Assembly (NCBI GenBank): GCA_003612285.1
Contig: RAYE01000015.1
Location: 31,135 to 95,134 of the forward strand
Length of the DNA: 64,000 nucleotides
DNA from: a bacterium D16-51
GTDB lineage: Bacteria > Bacillota > Clostridia > Lachnospirales > Lachnospiraceae
Reading direction: 5' to 3'
Shown here in pieces: positions 1-8,754 of the stretch. The notes beneath the pieces are model-generated. The model did no database searches. It was not told the origin of the DNA and was given only the letters and a program-made list of their open reading frames with translations. Position numbers and translations under genes: made by a program. How positions within the stretch are numbered: position 1 is the first letter of the stretch; every line of letters begins with the position of its first letter.

Positions 1-914
1 TTACCGGCGCGTTCAGCCCCAGAAGAATCGGCCCATATGCATCAAAATTGCCCATACGCTGTGCAATCTTATATCCAATATTCCCTGCACTGATATCCGG
101 AAAAATGAATGTGTTTGCATGGCCTGCTATTTCTGATTCCGGACACTTTGTCCTTGCAACGCGCGGAGAAACGGCAGCATCAAACTGAAGTTCCCCATCT
201 ACCGGAAGCTCTGGATATTTCTTCTTTGTCTTTTCTGCGGCATTGCGCATTTTATCCACTGCAGGTCCTGCCCCTGAACCATATGTGGAATAACTTAAAA
301 ATGCTACTTTAGGGTCAACGCCAAATATCCTTGCACACTCCGACGCCTCTCCCGCAATCTCTACCAATTCATCTTCCGTCGGGTCAATATTAATGGCACA
401 GTCAGCCATTGCCAAAACATCATTTTCGCCTGTAACACCAGGACGTACCAATATAAAGCAGGAAGATACAATATTATTCCCCGGCTTTGTCTTAATCAGC
501 TGCAGCGCAGGGCGCACTGTGTCCGCCGTAGAATATGTTGCACCGCCAAGCAGCGCATCTGCAACCCCCATCTTTACTAACATCGTCCCAAAATAATTTG
601 TCTGCATAAGGGCCTTCCTTGCCTGTTCCGGCGTTACCCCTTTACTTTTACGGAGCTCACAGAATAACTCCACCATCTTATCCATATCCTCATATTTCGC
701 AGGATTAATAATCTCCGCCCCACGGATATTAAACCCGCAGTCTTCCGCTGCATCTGCAATCTTTTCCTCATCTCCAACCAAAATCGGATGCAGGAAACTG
801 CTCGCCAGCAGGCGGGAAGAAGCCTCTAAAATCCTGGCGTCTTCGCCTTCCGTAAATACAATCTTCTTTGGATTCTTTTTCAATACCCCAATCAACTGAC
901 CAAAACCAAACAAA
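1..914 (-). CDS. pta: Phosphate acetyltransferase, partial (C-terminus outside window)
   Basis: Interconverts acetyl-CoA and acetyl phosphate in the cytoplasm, normally with acetate kinase for acetate and ATP formation. About 304 codons are visible; the frame is still open at base 1, ending GLNAPV, where the family continues into its conserved C-terminal motif, so roughly 25 residues are missing. Visible family features include an N-terminal KKIVFTEGED stretch, ILVGDEEKI, and a GGATYSTADTVRPALQ segment. The start is a TTG at 914-912 with a GGAG ribosome-binding site 8 nt upstream; an in-frame TAG lies just before it and no ATG is available. The N-terminus is slightly shorter than usual. The partner ackA is not in the window. 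Confidence 0.9.
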
Positions 915-949
915 ATATCATCTCCATTCTTCTAGATTTTACTTGATTC

Positions 950-1115
950 CTAGTACAGCGTTTCCTTAATCCCCATATACTTAGTGCCTGCTATTTTTGT
1001 CAGCGCAAGGCGGAGGAAGGAGGCAATGCGGTGGCATTGTTGACTGACGACAACGCAGCGATGGCGGAAATAGAAAGTACTAAGTGTATGAGGGACTAAG
1101 AAACGCTGTACTAGG
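950..1115. repeat. Imperfect large inverted repeat (MITE-like) with CCTAGTACAGCG ends
   Basis: The outer roughly 55 bases on each side are imperfect reverse complements: the left end begins CCTAGTACAGCGTTTC and the right end closes GAAACGCTGTACTAGG. The whole 166-bp unit could fold into one long hairpin. No ORF is present. It sits directly upstream of the pta start. A structurally similar unit with CTAGTA ends lies at 54225-54443. A non-autonomous mobile palindrome is inferred; no target duplication was recognised. Confidence 0.6.
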
Positions 1116-1176
1116 AACTGTTAACAAATTAAATAAACAAGTAAATTGTTCAAATTAATTATGAACAGCTCCTTAT
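1113..1176. repeat. Dispersed GGAACTGTTAA-type palindromic repeat
   Basis: The left arm AGGAACTGTTAACAAATTAA pairs imperfectly with a right arm ending TGAACAGCTCCTTA. The same arm sequence recurs as palindromes at 4408-4565, 10128-10161, 17711-17745 and 54177-54211, always between genes or at gene ends. It abuts the larger inverted repeat on its left. Confidence 0.6.
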
Positions 1177-1285
1177 ATGCAAACAGCATACAACAAATTT
1201 ATTTTCCAACATATTTTACTTTCTGTCAATAGAGAAATCCGTAAATTTTTCCAGAAACGTTGATATTGTTACTATTCACAGTCAG

Positions 1286-1387
1286 TGGTATCATAAATTG
1301 CAGAAACAAATAAAAAATGATTTAAAAATCTATATGTTTCCAAATGCCAAGATTAATTTTGAGCAATTGTTTGACGGTGTAGATTGA
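1286..1387 (+). pseudogene. Possible remnant of a protein-coding 3' end
   Basis: A frame closing with TGA at 1385-1387 reads like a genuine protein tail (…YMFPNAKINFEQLFDGVD). It has no convincing start, and upstream it runs into a dispersed TTACTATTCAC motif at 1269-1279, so any gene here is decayed. No family was recognised. The remainder of 1177-1407 is AT-rich and shows nothing else. Confidence 0.2.
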
Positions 1388-1407
1388 TTACAGGGGAACT
1401 TTAAATT

Positions 1408-1443
1408 CTGTGAACAGGAACATTCTAACGTTCCTATTCACAG
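1408..1443 (-). terminator. Stem-loop overlapping the end of the sugar-kinase gene
   Basis: A near-perfect inverted repeat, CTGTGAACAGGAAC paired with GTTCCTATTCACAG, spans the kinase stop codon. Only a weak T-run follows on the minus strand, so it may act as an RNA-stabilising hairpin rather than a strong terminator. Confidence 0.45.
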
Positions 1444-2243
1444 GCAAAACCTCCAAAAAACGTCAATGTATTTGATGCTGCCAGACTTCCTTCTTCCATT
1501 GCCATATTTATATCCTGGTTATTAAGATATGATGCAAGAAATGCCGCATGGTAGCTGTCGCCACAGCCTGTAGTATCTACAATTTTTTTCACTGGAACAG
1601 CGCCTATTTTGTATTCCTTCCCATTATGAAATGTAACGCTTCCCTTATCCGCTAAAGTCGCATTAAAAATACCATGATACATTTCAGACCATTTCTTTAA
1701 AACCAACAGCGTTTCCTCATCGCCGCTAAAAAAGGTAAAATCAATCTGTCTGACAATCTCTTCCAATCCCGAAAAATCTCTTACCACATCAAAATCAACT
1801 GCCATCTGATATCCATATTCTGATTTTAATCTAAGTATCTCCTGAAAATTAGGGCTGTAATAATTTATAAAAACCACATCTGATTCCTGTAATTTTCTCT
1901 TATCAATGTCCGATAACTTAAAATCCTGATAAACACCCCCATCCCAGGAATCCTCCTTAAAATAACGATTCCCTGTTGAGTCATGATATATTCTGTTTGC
2001 TGCTGTCTTTCCATTATCAATCATATGCACGCAAGACATATCTATCGTTTTTCTAGCTTTTATACATTCTACAGCTTTCCTTCCAATATCGTCATCCCCA
2101 ACTGCCCCCATAAGGCTTATGTCAACATGCGCATATTTTGAAATTACCATTGCAAAATTAAGCGCCTCTCCCCCTAAACTTATTTCTCCTGTATCATCAA
2201 AAACATCTGCACAAATCGTTGACATTGCTACTATTTTAACCAT
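1434..2243 (-). CDS. PfkB-family carbohydrate kinase (FrlD-like)
   Basis: Probable ATP-dependent sugar kinase of the PfkB/ribokinase superfamily, 269 aa, cytoplasmic. The sequence shows the N-terminal GGEALNFA substrate-binding signature and the C-terminal DTTGCGDS motif that carries the catalytic Asp and anion hole. Overall layout and length resemble fructoselysine-6-kinase-type members, but the substrate cannot be read from sequence. The ATG at 2243 is chosen because AAGGAG lies about 6 nt upstream; a TTG start five codons earlier would overlap that site. It stands alone with its own promoter at 2373-2401, and no deglycase or transporter neighbours support a fructosamine pathway, so only the family is certain. 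Confidence 0.8.
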   Translation of the reverse strand: MVKIVAMSTICADVFDDTGEISLGGEALNFAMVISKYAHVDISLMGAVGDDDIGRKAVECIKARKTIDMSCVHMIDNGKTAANRIYHDSTGNRYFKEDSWDGGVYQDFKLSDIDKRKLQESDVVFINYYSPNFQEILRLKSEYGYQMAVDFDVVRDFSGLEEIVRQIDFTFFSGDEETLLVLKKWSEMYHGIFNATLADKGSVTFHNGKEYKIGAVPVKKIVDTTGCGDSYHAAFLASYLNNQDINMAMEEGSLAASNTLTFFGGFACE

Positions 2244-2372
2244 ACACTTCTCCTTCAATTATTCCACACGTTATTTATTCCATTAGTTTTAGCATTCCTG
2301 TAACAGACATCTGCTGCATTTTAAGCCCTCCATTCCATACAGTTCCTAAGCAGCATATCCTGTTCTGAAATT

Positions 2373-2401
2373 ATTATACGATGAAGCAGAAAAAACATCA
2401 A
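2373..2401 (-). promoter_or_regulatory. Sigma-A promoter for the PfkB kinase
   Basis: On the minus strand TTGATG and TATAAT are separated by exactly 17 bases, about 130 bp upstream of the kinase start. The rest of 2244-2480 shows no gene. Confidence 0.65.
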
Positions 2402-2445
2402 TAAATTTATAGTAACTCATTCATTTCCAGGCAGGTTAAAAAAAG

Positions 2446-2475
2446 GTGCGAAGTTTCCTTTGACATAAAACCAGA
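2446..2475. repeat. Short copy of the GGTGCGAAG…CATAAAA repeat
   Basis: An A-run is followed by GGTGCGAAGTTTCC and then CATAAAA. The left and right ends match those of the 114-bp insertion at 2856-2969, so this looks like an internally deleted copy of the same small element. Confidence 0.4.
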
Positions 2476-2510
2476 AAAAGACCGCCAGCTACTTCTATTG
2501 GCTGGCGGCT
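2475..2510. terminator. Orphan stem-loop terminator
   Basis: CCGCCAGC (2482-2489) pairs with GCTGGCGG (2501-2508). On the minus strand the stem is followed by TCTTTTTC, on the plus strand by CTTTCATTT. No gene on either strand ends here, so it may be a leftover from a deleted neighbour or act bidirectionally. Confidence 0.5.
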
Positions 2511-2695
2511 TTCATTTGTCTATGCAGAGTGCCATAAGTGCCTATTTCTGGGAATTTCCGGCATTCTGTCTTTTCATCTTCTCTCATAAAAAAACGAAAA
2601 TTTGCAAAAAATTAGTGTCAGAAATTGTGTCACTCATGAAAAGTGTGTCAGGATTGGAAACGGTATTATCCAATGAAGAAGCGAGGGAATCACCC

Positions 2696-2724
2696 TTGAA
2701 TATAGGATGGCTTTTTTGTATAAT
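2696..2724 (+). promoter_or_regulatory. Sigma-A promoter upstream of the broken Rpn gene
   Basis: TTGAAT and TATAAT with a 17-bp spacer lie 60 bp upstream of the ATG at 2784. The promoter looks intact although the gene is interrupted. Confidence 0.6.
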
Positions 2725-2783
2725 GAAACCAAGATAACCTAATTATTTCCCCGATGAAAAGACGAGGATGAAAGGAAGAAGGA

Positions 2784-3781
2784 ATGGAAAAAACAGATAT
2801 TGCAAAATATACGATTAAGGACAGCCTTTTTACAAATTTATTTCAGGATAAAAAAGGTGCGAAGCCTTTCCAGGCTCGAAAACACCTCGCCAGGCAAGGC
2901 TACTGTCGCACCTAAGAAGAACGCAAAACCAGCGTTCTTCACACTCAAATCGGCGAAGTTTCCTATCGCATAAAAAATACCTGATTCAGTTATACCGGGC
3001 GCTTCACCCAGAAGATACAGAGACTACGGAAGATGAACTAAAGGACATCACGATTAAAAACATATTGGTAGACGCGTGCTATAACGATTTGGGCTTCACA
3101 GTAGGGAACAAAATTATGATTCTGACTGAGGCTCAGACCACATGGACGATGAATATCATAATCCGGGCATTGATGTATCTGGTACAATCCTATCATGAGT
3201 ATTTTGAACGTAGGAACGATAACCTTTACGGTAGTAAAAAAGTAAAGCTGCCAAAAGCAGAATTATATGTGATATTCACCGGAAAATGGGTAAGCAAACC
3301 AGAATATGTTTCCCTTTCAGAAGAATTTTGGGGTGGGGAGAAATGCGCCATTGATGTAAAGGTGAAAATGATATACGATGGCAAGAACAATGATATTATC
3401 AGCCAGTACGTTGCCTTTACAAAAGTATATGACGAGCAAGTAAAATTATATGGACGAACCAGGGAAGCAGTTACCAATACCATCAACATCTGTAAAAACA
3501 GGGATGTTCTAAAAGAGTATTTATCGAGCAGGGAAAAGGAGGTTGTTGACATGATGATGACATTGTTTGATGAAGAACAGGTAATGCGTGCTTATGTGGA
3601 AAGCGAGCGAAAGGAAGCTGCAAAAAAAGCATCCGTGATTTCAGCGATTGAGATATATCAGGAAATGGGTTTGCCTGTTTCAGAAACAATTAAAAAGGTT
3701 GCAGGAAAATATAAACTTGAAGAAAACGATGCAGAAGCATGGGTTCAGCGATATTGGAAAACAGAAAGGGGAAACCAATAG
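2784..3781 (+). pseudogene. Rpn-family nuclease/putative transposase gene, interrupted
   Basis: Rpn proteins are PD-(D/E)XK-type nucleases linked to recombination and often annotated as putative transposases. The gene starts at ATG 2784 behind a GGAAGAAGG-type ribosome-binding site, but after about 24 codons meets a small insertion (2856-2969) that brings an in-frame TAA. Removing the insertion plus one copy of its 8-bp duplication restores a continuous 291-codon frame that reads …QDKKYLIQLYRALHPED…. The downstream part shows TEAQTTWTMN, LYVIFTGKW and a basic C-terminal helix, typical of the family. A shorter product could only start from internal codons. A distantly related intact gene is at 56532-57338. 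Confidence 0.75.
2848..2977. mobile_element. 114-bp MITE-like insertion with 8-bp target duplication
   Basis: The 8-mer ATAAAAAA occurs at 2848-2855 and again at 2970-2977, flanking a 114-bp segment. The segment's ends carry short imperfect inverted repeats (GGTGCGAAG at the left; TGCGATAG on the opposite strand at the right). It encodes nothing and disrupts the Rpn gene. Frame arithmetic (998 minus 122 bases is divisible by three) supports precise insertion. Confidence 0.7.
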
Positions 3782-3845
3782 TTTTCATAATCAAGAAGAA
3801 GAGAACGGTTTTACTATTGGCTTACTACTTTTTACTTTAACGGAA

Positions 3846-3884
3846 GGATTGCCCGGTTTTCAGCCGGGTAATTCATCTGTTTTT
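3846..3884 (+). terminator. Putative terminator after the Rpn pseudogene
   Basis: TTGCCCGG pairs with CCGGGTAA around a short loop, and a T-rich tract (CTGTTTTTA) follows about ten bases later. Weak but correctly placed. Confidence 0.35.
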
Positions 3885-3935
3885 ATGCTGGTTTGCGTGC
3901 TTTGTTGGTGTTGTTTCTAATTTGCTTCTAAAAAA

Positions 3936-4202
3936 TTATATGTAATCAAGTAAGATGGATTTACCACGCCTACCATTTTCTTCCTTTATTTTCTTTAATA
4001 AATTATTTAAATTATCAGAGTAATCTAAATCATTGTCCAACAATTCTACTTTTCTTGTAAACGAGTAATATTCATGATTTAGTAATTGAAGTATTTCTGT
4101 TAGTAATGTTGTTTTGGAATTGGTGACAAGTTTATTTATTATAGAGATATCTTTGGAAGCACAATATCTCATCCACATATCAGGATAATATCTTACATAC
4201 AT
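3936..4202 (-). CDS. Hypothetical protein, possibly a gene fragment
   Basis: An 88-aa AT-rich frame of unrecognised family; the C-terminal half is charged and helix-like (LLKKIKEENGRRGKS). No clear ribosome-binding site precedes the ATG at 4202, and the frame stays open about 20 codons further upstream before a TAA without offering a better start. This suggests the C-terminal remnant of a larger lost gene rather than an intact small protein. No signal peptide or membrane segment is evident. Confidence 0.3.
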   Translation of the reverse strand: MYVRYYPDMWMRYCASKDISIINKLVTNSKTTLLTEILQLLNHEYYSFTRKVELLDNDLDYSDNLNNLLKKIKEENGRRGKSILLDYI

Positions 4203-4407
4203 ACTGAAAACATATAGACAAATATAAAGTATGTTTAATTTGGATAATTTTATATAGTCATTTTAATTCTGATGCCTGTAGTGCAATACTTTTTTCCCAA
4301 TAACCTAATAAAGATTTGTGCTGATAACCGACACAAACCCATACATTAATCAAATGCATAATCGCCAATACTTATCACATCATCTGGTATCACTATTTAA
4401 TTAAGAT
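4203..4407. other. Intergenic, no recognised feature
   Basis: AT-rich sequence between the 88-aa frame and the long palindromic repeat. I see no convincing ORF, promoter or RNA structure. Confidence 0.5.
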
Positions 4408-4565
4408 TAGGAACTGTAAATAATTAACTTGAACCGTTTGCTGGTCTGCTTTTTCAAATGCTGCATCAAAAAGCCTCGACAATGCCCACATTGCCTACGT
4501 TTTTTCTTTGCACTCGAAAAAATATCCTTCACAACTCGTTCAATTAATTTATTTACAGTTCCTTA
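4408..4565. repeat. Long member of the GGAACTGT palindromic repeat family
   Basis: The left arm TAGGAACTGTAAATAATTAA and a right arm ending TTATTTACAGTTCCTTA are reverse complements over about 27 bases. They bracket roughly 100 bp of non-palindromic sequence. It lies 50 bp beyond the stop codon of the large surface-protein gene. Confidence 0.6.
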
Positions 4566-4614
4566 GAATCCCACATTAAACGCCCATCCTGATTATTTTT
4601 ATTCTGATTCAGCC

Positions 4615-7029
4615 CTACTTAAATTTAGACAATTTCACTTTTCTCTTATCCACAGTTATCTTTGCCTTAAATGTCTTAGAACTTCCATTTTCCAAAGTTA
4701 CTTTTACCGTAATAGTTGCCTTGCCTTTCTTTATGCCCTTTACTACTCCTTTTGAATTTACAGTAGCTACTTTTTTCTTGTTGCTGGAGAATTTCACGCT
4801 TTTTATATCGCTTGCATACAGCCCTTCCGGGTAATTCAGTTTTATCTTTGTTGTTTTGCCTTTTTTAAATGTTTTCTTTGTTACGCTTATTGTAAGTTCC
4901 TGCAGCAACGTATCTAATGATACTTCATTTTCTGCCTGATGGACATAAATCTCATGGCTTGCTAAGCCTGGAGCACTAATCGTGATATACCCGCTCCTTT
5001 CCTGGTAGGTATCATTTTCCTTGACAAGGATATAAAAATCCCCTGCCCCTGTCCCTTCCACAGAAGCGTACTCTTCCGCATAATACCAGTTATCTTTTAA
5101 GATTCTAATCCAGCTTTCCGATGACGTCACTGTCCATTTTGTGTCCTCGCTGGCAGAAATATGCACCGGCCCGTCCAATGCCCTTGACGGCTCATCAAAA
5201 TATGCTGTCTCCCTGTCTACCTGCAAATATGATGCGGCTTTCCCCATCTGTGTTACTGTTACCGTCTCAGACAGGCTTCCCCCTGCATGCGATATTGTTA
5301 TTGTGGCAGTACGTTCCGCCCCTGTATTTTTTTCTGCCACCAGGTAAATATATCCGTCGCCGTCCAATGTTATGGAATCCATCCCGTCTGCAAACGAAGG
5401 GTTCCTCTCGGTGGAGATTTTCAGCCATCCTGCATCTTCCACTGCTGCAGTAAATGCGCCTGTGCGTGAAGTTTTCACAAAGATGGCATTGTTATAAAAA
5501 TAGCCGCTGTCATCTGCCGTCTTACTTGTGCTGTCTACCGTAAGGACTGCCTTTGTGCCTTCCTGCACAACTTCAATTGTCTCGGTTGTCTCCCCATCTT
5601 CATGCGTTACGGTAACCTGCCCTGTCCGCACTTCATCCGATGGGTTTTCACTTACAAAAACGTAAAATGTACCTGCCGCCTCAAATGATACATTAGATGA
5701 TGCACTGCTGCTATAACTGCTGCTCCCTACCTTTATCCACGAATTGCCGTTATTGCTGACAGAAAAGCCCCCTGTTTTATTTGTATCTACTTTCACAGAC
5801 GGGACACTCGTTTTCCCTCTTGCATTGGCAGTAATTTTCTTTGCGGAGACATCCAACGAGGCTTTAGCGGCCTCCTGCTTTACCACAACCTTTTCCGTTA
5901 CGGTCTTATCCCCATACTCTGCCGTAATGGTAATCTCCCCTGTCCTCGGCACTGCAGAAGTATTTTCATATGCAAATACATAAAAGCTTTCTGTCCATTC
6001 CTTCCCATCCCCGGACAGCCAGATTGTACTGCCTGCTGATGCCGATGCATTCTTTTTGCATACCTTCAGCCAGGAATCACTTGAGCTTACGGTACAGCTA
6101 TACGAATTTGTCACCGTCAGATCCACCTTGTTGCCTCCAAAAGTCCCCTGCGCATCTGCACTAAGCTCTGTCTGACTGACACTTATCCCCAGCTCTGGTG
6201 TTGGGGTTGCAGTTGGTGTCGGTGTTGGACTTGCAGTAGGAGTTGGCGACGGCGTTGGGGTTATTGGCGCAAAGGTAACACCCATTGCCGGAGTTGGTGA
6301 TGGCGTTGGAATCGGGGTCGGCGTTACCACTGGATTAATAGCAGTATCTGTTTTAACAGTTATACCGTAACTATTTGCATATGTTTCTGCAACAGAACCA
6401 GGCGATGCGTAAATCACAAGCAAATTAGAACAATCCGAAAATGCCTCCTCTCCTATAATTGTTACACTATCTGGTATTGTTATGCTTTCTAAACTTGAAC
6501 AAGAATAAAATGCTCTCTTCCCTATACTTGTTACACTATCCGGTATTGTTATGCTTTTTAAACTTAAACAAGAACAAAATGCACACATCCCTATACTTGT
6601 TACACCACCCTGAATTGTTATGCTTTTTACACTTGAACAAGAAAAAAATGCAAAATCCCCTATACTTGTTACACTATCCGGTATTGTTATGCTTTTTAAA
6701 CTTGAACAAAAAGAAAATGCACACCACCCTATGCTTGTTACACTATCTGGTATTGTTATGCTTTCTAATTTTGAACAATAATAAAATGCCTGTTCCCCTA
6801 TACTAGTCACTTTTAACCCATCAACCGTCTCAGGAATCTCTATCGCTGTAGCACTTGTAGTTGCCCCTGCTATCTCCGCTGTTCCATCCGCTTTAACAGC
6901 ATACCACCATCCCACTCCAGCTGCCTTTGCGGTCTTTCCTACTGCTGGCTGCAAAATCGGCACGTACACCCCAAAAATTAACAGGTATGCTGCTATTTTC
7001 TTTATTACTTTTCTAGTTTTTTCTTTCAT
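4615..7029 (-). CDS. Secreted LRR_5 / BACON / Big_2-type surface protein
   Basis: An 804-aa exported protein of unknown ligand. Order visible: signal peptide (about 1-36, with KKIAAYLLIFGVYVPIL core), six BspA-type leucine-rich repeats (about 75-210, units like SIGxxAFxxCSSLxSITIPDSVT), a Pro/Thr linker (about 233-280), then several BACON-like modules of about 95 residues (281 to about 690, each with SWLKV/SWIKV and a VxVxQ-type end strand), and a C-terminal Ig-like Big_2-type domain (KKKVATVNSKGVVKGIKKGKATI). There is no LPXTG anchor. A GGTGG ribosome-binding site precedes ATG 7029. Adhesion or glycan binding is inferred from the domains. The next two upstream genes share the C-terminal domain type. 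Confidence 0.85.
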   Translation of the reverse strand: MKEKTRKVIKKIAAYLLIFGVYVPILQPAVGKTAKAAGVGWWYAVKADGTAEIAGATTSATAIEIPETVDGLKVTSIGEQAFYYCSKLESITIPDSVTSIGWCAFSFCSSLKSITIPDSVTSIGDFAFFSCSSVKSITIQGGVTSIGMCAFCSCLSLKSITIPDSVTSIGKRAFYSCSSLESITIPDSVTIIGEEAFSDCSNLLVIYASPGSVAETYANSYGITVKTDTAINPVVTPTPIPTPSPTPAMGVTFAPITPTPSPTPTASPTPTPTATPTPELGISVSQTELSADAQGTFGGNKVDLTVTNSYSCTVSSSDSWLKVCKKNASASAGSTIWLSGDGKEWTESFYVFAYENTSAVPRTGEITITAEYGDKTVTEKVVVKQEAAKASLDVSAKKITANARGKTSVPSVKVDTNKTGGFSVSNNGNSWIKVGSSSYSSSASSNVSFEAAGTFYVFVSENPSDEVRTGQVTVTHEDGETTETIEVVQEGTKAVLTVDSTSKTADDSGYFYNNAIFVKTSRTGAFTAAVEDAGWLKISTERNPSFADGMDSITLDGDGYIYLVAEKNTGAERTATITISHAGGSLSETVTVTQMGKAASYLQVDRETAYFDEPSRALDGPVHISASEDTKWTVTSSESWIRILKDNWYYAEEYASVEGTGAGDFYILVKENDTYQERSGYITISAPGLASHEIYVHQAENEVSLDTLLQELTISVTKKTFKKGKTTKIKLNYPEGLYASDIKSVKFSSNKKKVATVNSKGVVKGIKKGKATITVKVTLENGSSKTFKAKITVDKRKVKLSKFK
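6450..6840 (-). repeat. 69-bp tandem repeats encoding the LRR units
   Basis: Five to six direct copies of a 69-bp unit (23 codons) with high nucleotide identity encode the leucine-rich repeats. The near identity suggests recent expansion and potential copy-number variation by slippage or recombination. Confidence 0.7.
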
Positions 7030-7085
7030 AAACTTCCACCTTCCTTATTTATATTTCCGTTACATAGTCTAATCAATGTTTGCGA

Positions 7086-7118
7086 CAAAAAGGTTTGTAC
7101 CAAGCCTGGCACAAACCC
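7086..7118 (-). terminator. Terminator after the VWA gene
   Basis: On the minus strand GGTTTGTGCCA and TTGGTACAAACC form a stem followed by TTTTTG, about 75 bp past the stop of the VWA gene. Confidence 0.75.
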
Positions 7119-7191
7119 TTTTGTTCCACCATAGATGGTACAAACATAGTTATTGACTGAGCAGTAACAAACATTCCATACATCCATTATG

Positions 7192-8637
7192 CTATTTCAC
7201 ATAAACTGTTGTTTTATATTTAAATTCACTGTTATCCGCCAATATAACCGTTGTTGTAATAATAGCCTTTCCTTTCTTCTTTCCGGTTACTTTTCCCTTT
7301 GCATTTACAGATGCTACAGAACTTTTGTTAGAACGGTATGTAACGCTATCTACATTACTCTCCCATATGTCATCAATCTCTTCCTCTTCCTTATCCTCTT
7401 TAAATTCCTCCGTCAAAGCTACTTTAATATTAAAACTCTTTTTCTTGGCGATTGTCTTCTTAGCTGGTGTAACCCTAATATCCCCTTTTGATATTTCAAT
7501 CGCTACAGAAATCCCTTCTGGATCAAATACGGTAATATCATAACTTCCCGTAAAAGCGCCGTCCTCTGTTGAGGCCTCAACTTTTGCGGTTCCTTCTTTT
7601 AACCCTGTCACTTTACACGTAAGGGTATCTTCAGAAACTTCAATACTTGCAACATCTTTATCAGACACGTTCCAAGTAACTTTCTTGCCTGTAACCGTTT
7701 CCGGCAGGATAACTGCCTTAAGTTCTGCAGTATTCCCCACCTTTATCGTGTTGTCGCCTTTGCAGGTCACTTTTATCGTTTTAATCTCATGCGACCTTTC
7801 ATTTATAATTGTTGTAAAAATCACATCCGCCAACTTTTTCAAATCCTCTGAAAAAGTCGGTGATTCTATATCAAAAAAATGTTTCTGGCTATCTGTTTCG
7901 TCTACTATACTTTTATAGATGTCATAATGATGAGGTTCGGTAATTACAGACATGTTTATATTCTGTTCCTTTAATTCCTGAAACATTGATGATTCTGTAT
8001 ACCCAAAGTTATTTTCCACCTTATATTCTGAATCTGAAAGGACAATCACAAATTTATGTGCATCTTCCCCAAAATCAAATGTCTTCCCATCAACAACATA
8101 GCCTAATGCATCCAGAACGGTTTCCGGATTATCTCCTCCATCTCCATCTTTAATATTTGCCTTAACATCCTGCAGCGTCTTAACCATTTCCTCCGTAGAA
8201 GTATGCCATGGACTTCCTCCAACAGTGTGCACCACAGTGCTGTCTTTTCCATCATATGTAATATCCTTATATTCTACCACTGCCATCCTAGGCTTTACTT
8301 TTACTTCCTTCCCCTCCATATGCTCCACAGTTTTCTCTTCCAGATATTTTGAAAATGCCTCAATATTATCCGCAACATTCTGGATGTACGGCGCCATAGA
8401 GCCGGTAGAATCAACTACAAATACAATATCTGCCGGTTCTACTGCATTTACTATCTCAGGATCATCCGGCACCACTGTTATGTCTTCATCAATTTTTGTA
8501 TCAACATTCGATGTTTCTTCCCTGTCATCCCCTTCTGATATAGGGTCTCTGTTAATTGTTACTGCGCCTGCATGTATTGATGGAACAACACATGCCGCAC
8601 ACAAAAAAAGTGTTAAGAACAATTTAATTTTTCTCAT
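7192..8637 (-). CDS. Secreted von Willebrand factor A protein with Big_2 domains
   Basis: A 481-aa exported protein. Signal peptide at the N-terminus (KIKLFLTLFLCAACVVPSIHA), then a VWA domain (about 70-285) with the metal-ion-dependent adhesion motif VVDSTGSM, then two Ig-like Big_2-type domains. The last of these (SSVASVNAKGKVTGKKKGKAII) is closely similar to the C-terminus of the next upstream gene. No sortase motif or C-terminal membrane anchor. ATG 8637 is preferred over the ATG two codons upstream because AGGAGG then sits 7 nt away instead of touching the start. Surface adhesion or protein binding is inferred from the domains only. Confidence 0.85.
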   Translation of the reverse strand: MRKIKLFLTLFLCAACVVPSIHAGAVTINRDPISEGDDREETSNVDTKIDEDITVVPDDPEIVNAVEPADIVFVVDSTGSMAPYIQNVADNIEAFSKYLEEKTVEHMEGKEVKVKPRMAVVEYKDITYDGKDSTVVHTVGGSPWHTSTEEMVKTLQDVKANIKDGDGGDNPETVLDALGYVVDGKTFDFGEDAHKFVIVLSDSEYKVENNFGYTESSMFQELKEQNINMSVITEPHHYDIYKSIVDETDSQKHFFDIESPTFSEDLKKLADVIFTTIINERSHEIKTIKVTCKGDNTIKVGNTAELKAVILPETVTGKKVTWNVSDKDVASIEVSEDTLTCKVTGLKEGTAKVEASTEDGAFTGSYDITVFDPEGISVAIEISKGDIRVTPAKKTIAKKKSFNIKVALTEEFKEDKEEEEIDDIWESNVDSVTYRSNKSSVASVNAKGKVTGKKKGKAIITTTVILADNSEFKYKTTVYVK

Positions 8638-8680
8638 TGCCATCCCTCCTAGCTATATTTCCAACGATAATTTAAACAAA

Positions 8681-8726
8681 AGGGGAGCAGGATATACCAG
8701 CCGCCGTCTGGTATATCCTTTCCCCG
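8681..8726 (-). terminator. Strong terminator between the Big_2 and VWA genes
   Basis: A long stem (GGGGA…AGGATATACCAG with CTGGTATATCCT…CCCC) is followed on the minus strand by CCCCTTTTGTTT, about 30 bp past the Big_2 gene stop. Confidence 0.75.
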
Positions 8727-8754
8727 TTTTTTCTATCCTACCGCCTGCAAAACA

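Noticed and set aside
6459..6806. A 115-aa plus-strand frame with regular repeats, and a CRISPR-like appearance of the DNA
   Set aside because: It is the antisense shadow of the 69-bp LRR-coding repeats; units are contiguous and in frame with the minus-strand protein, with no unique spacers.
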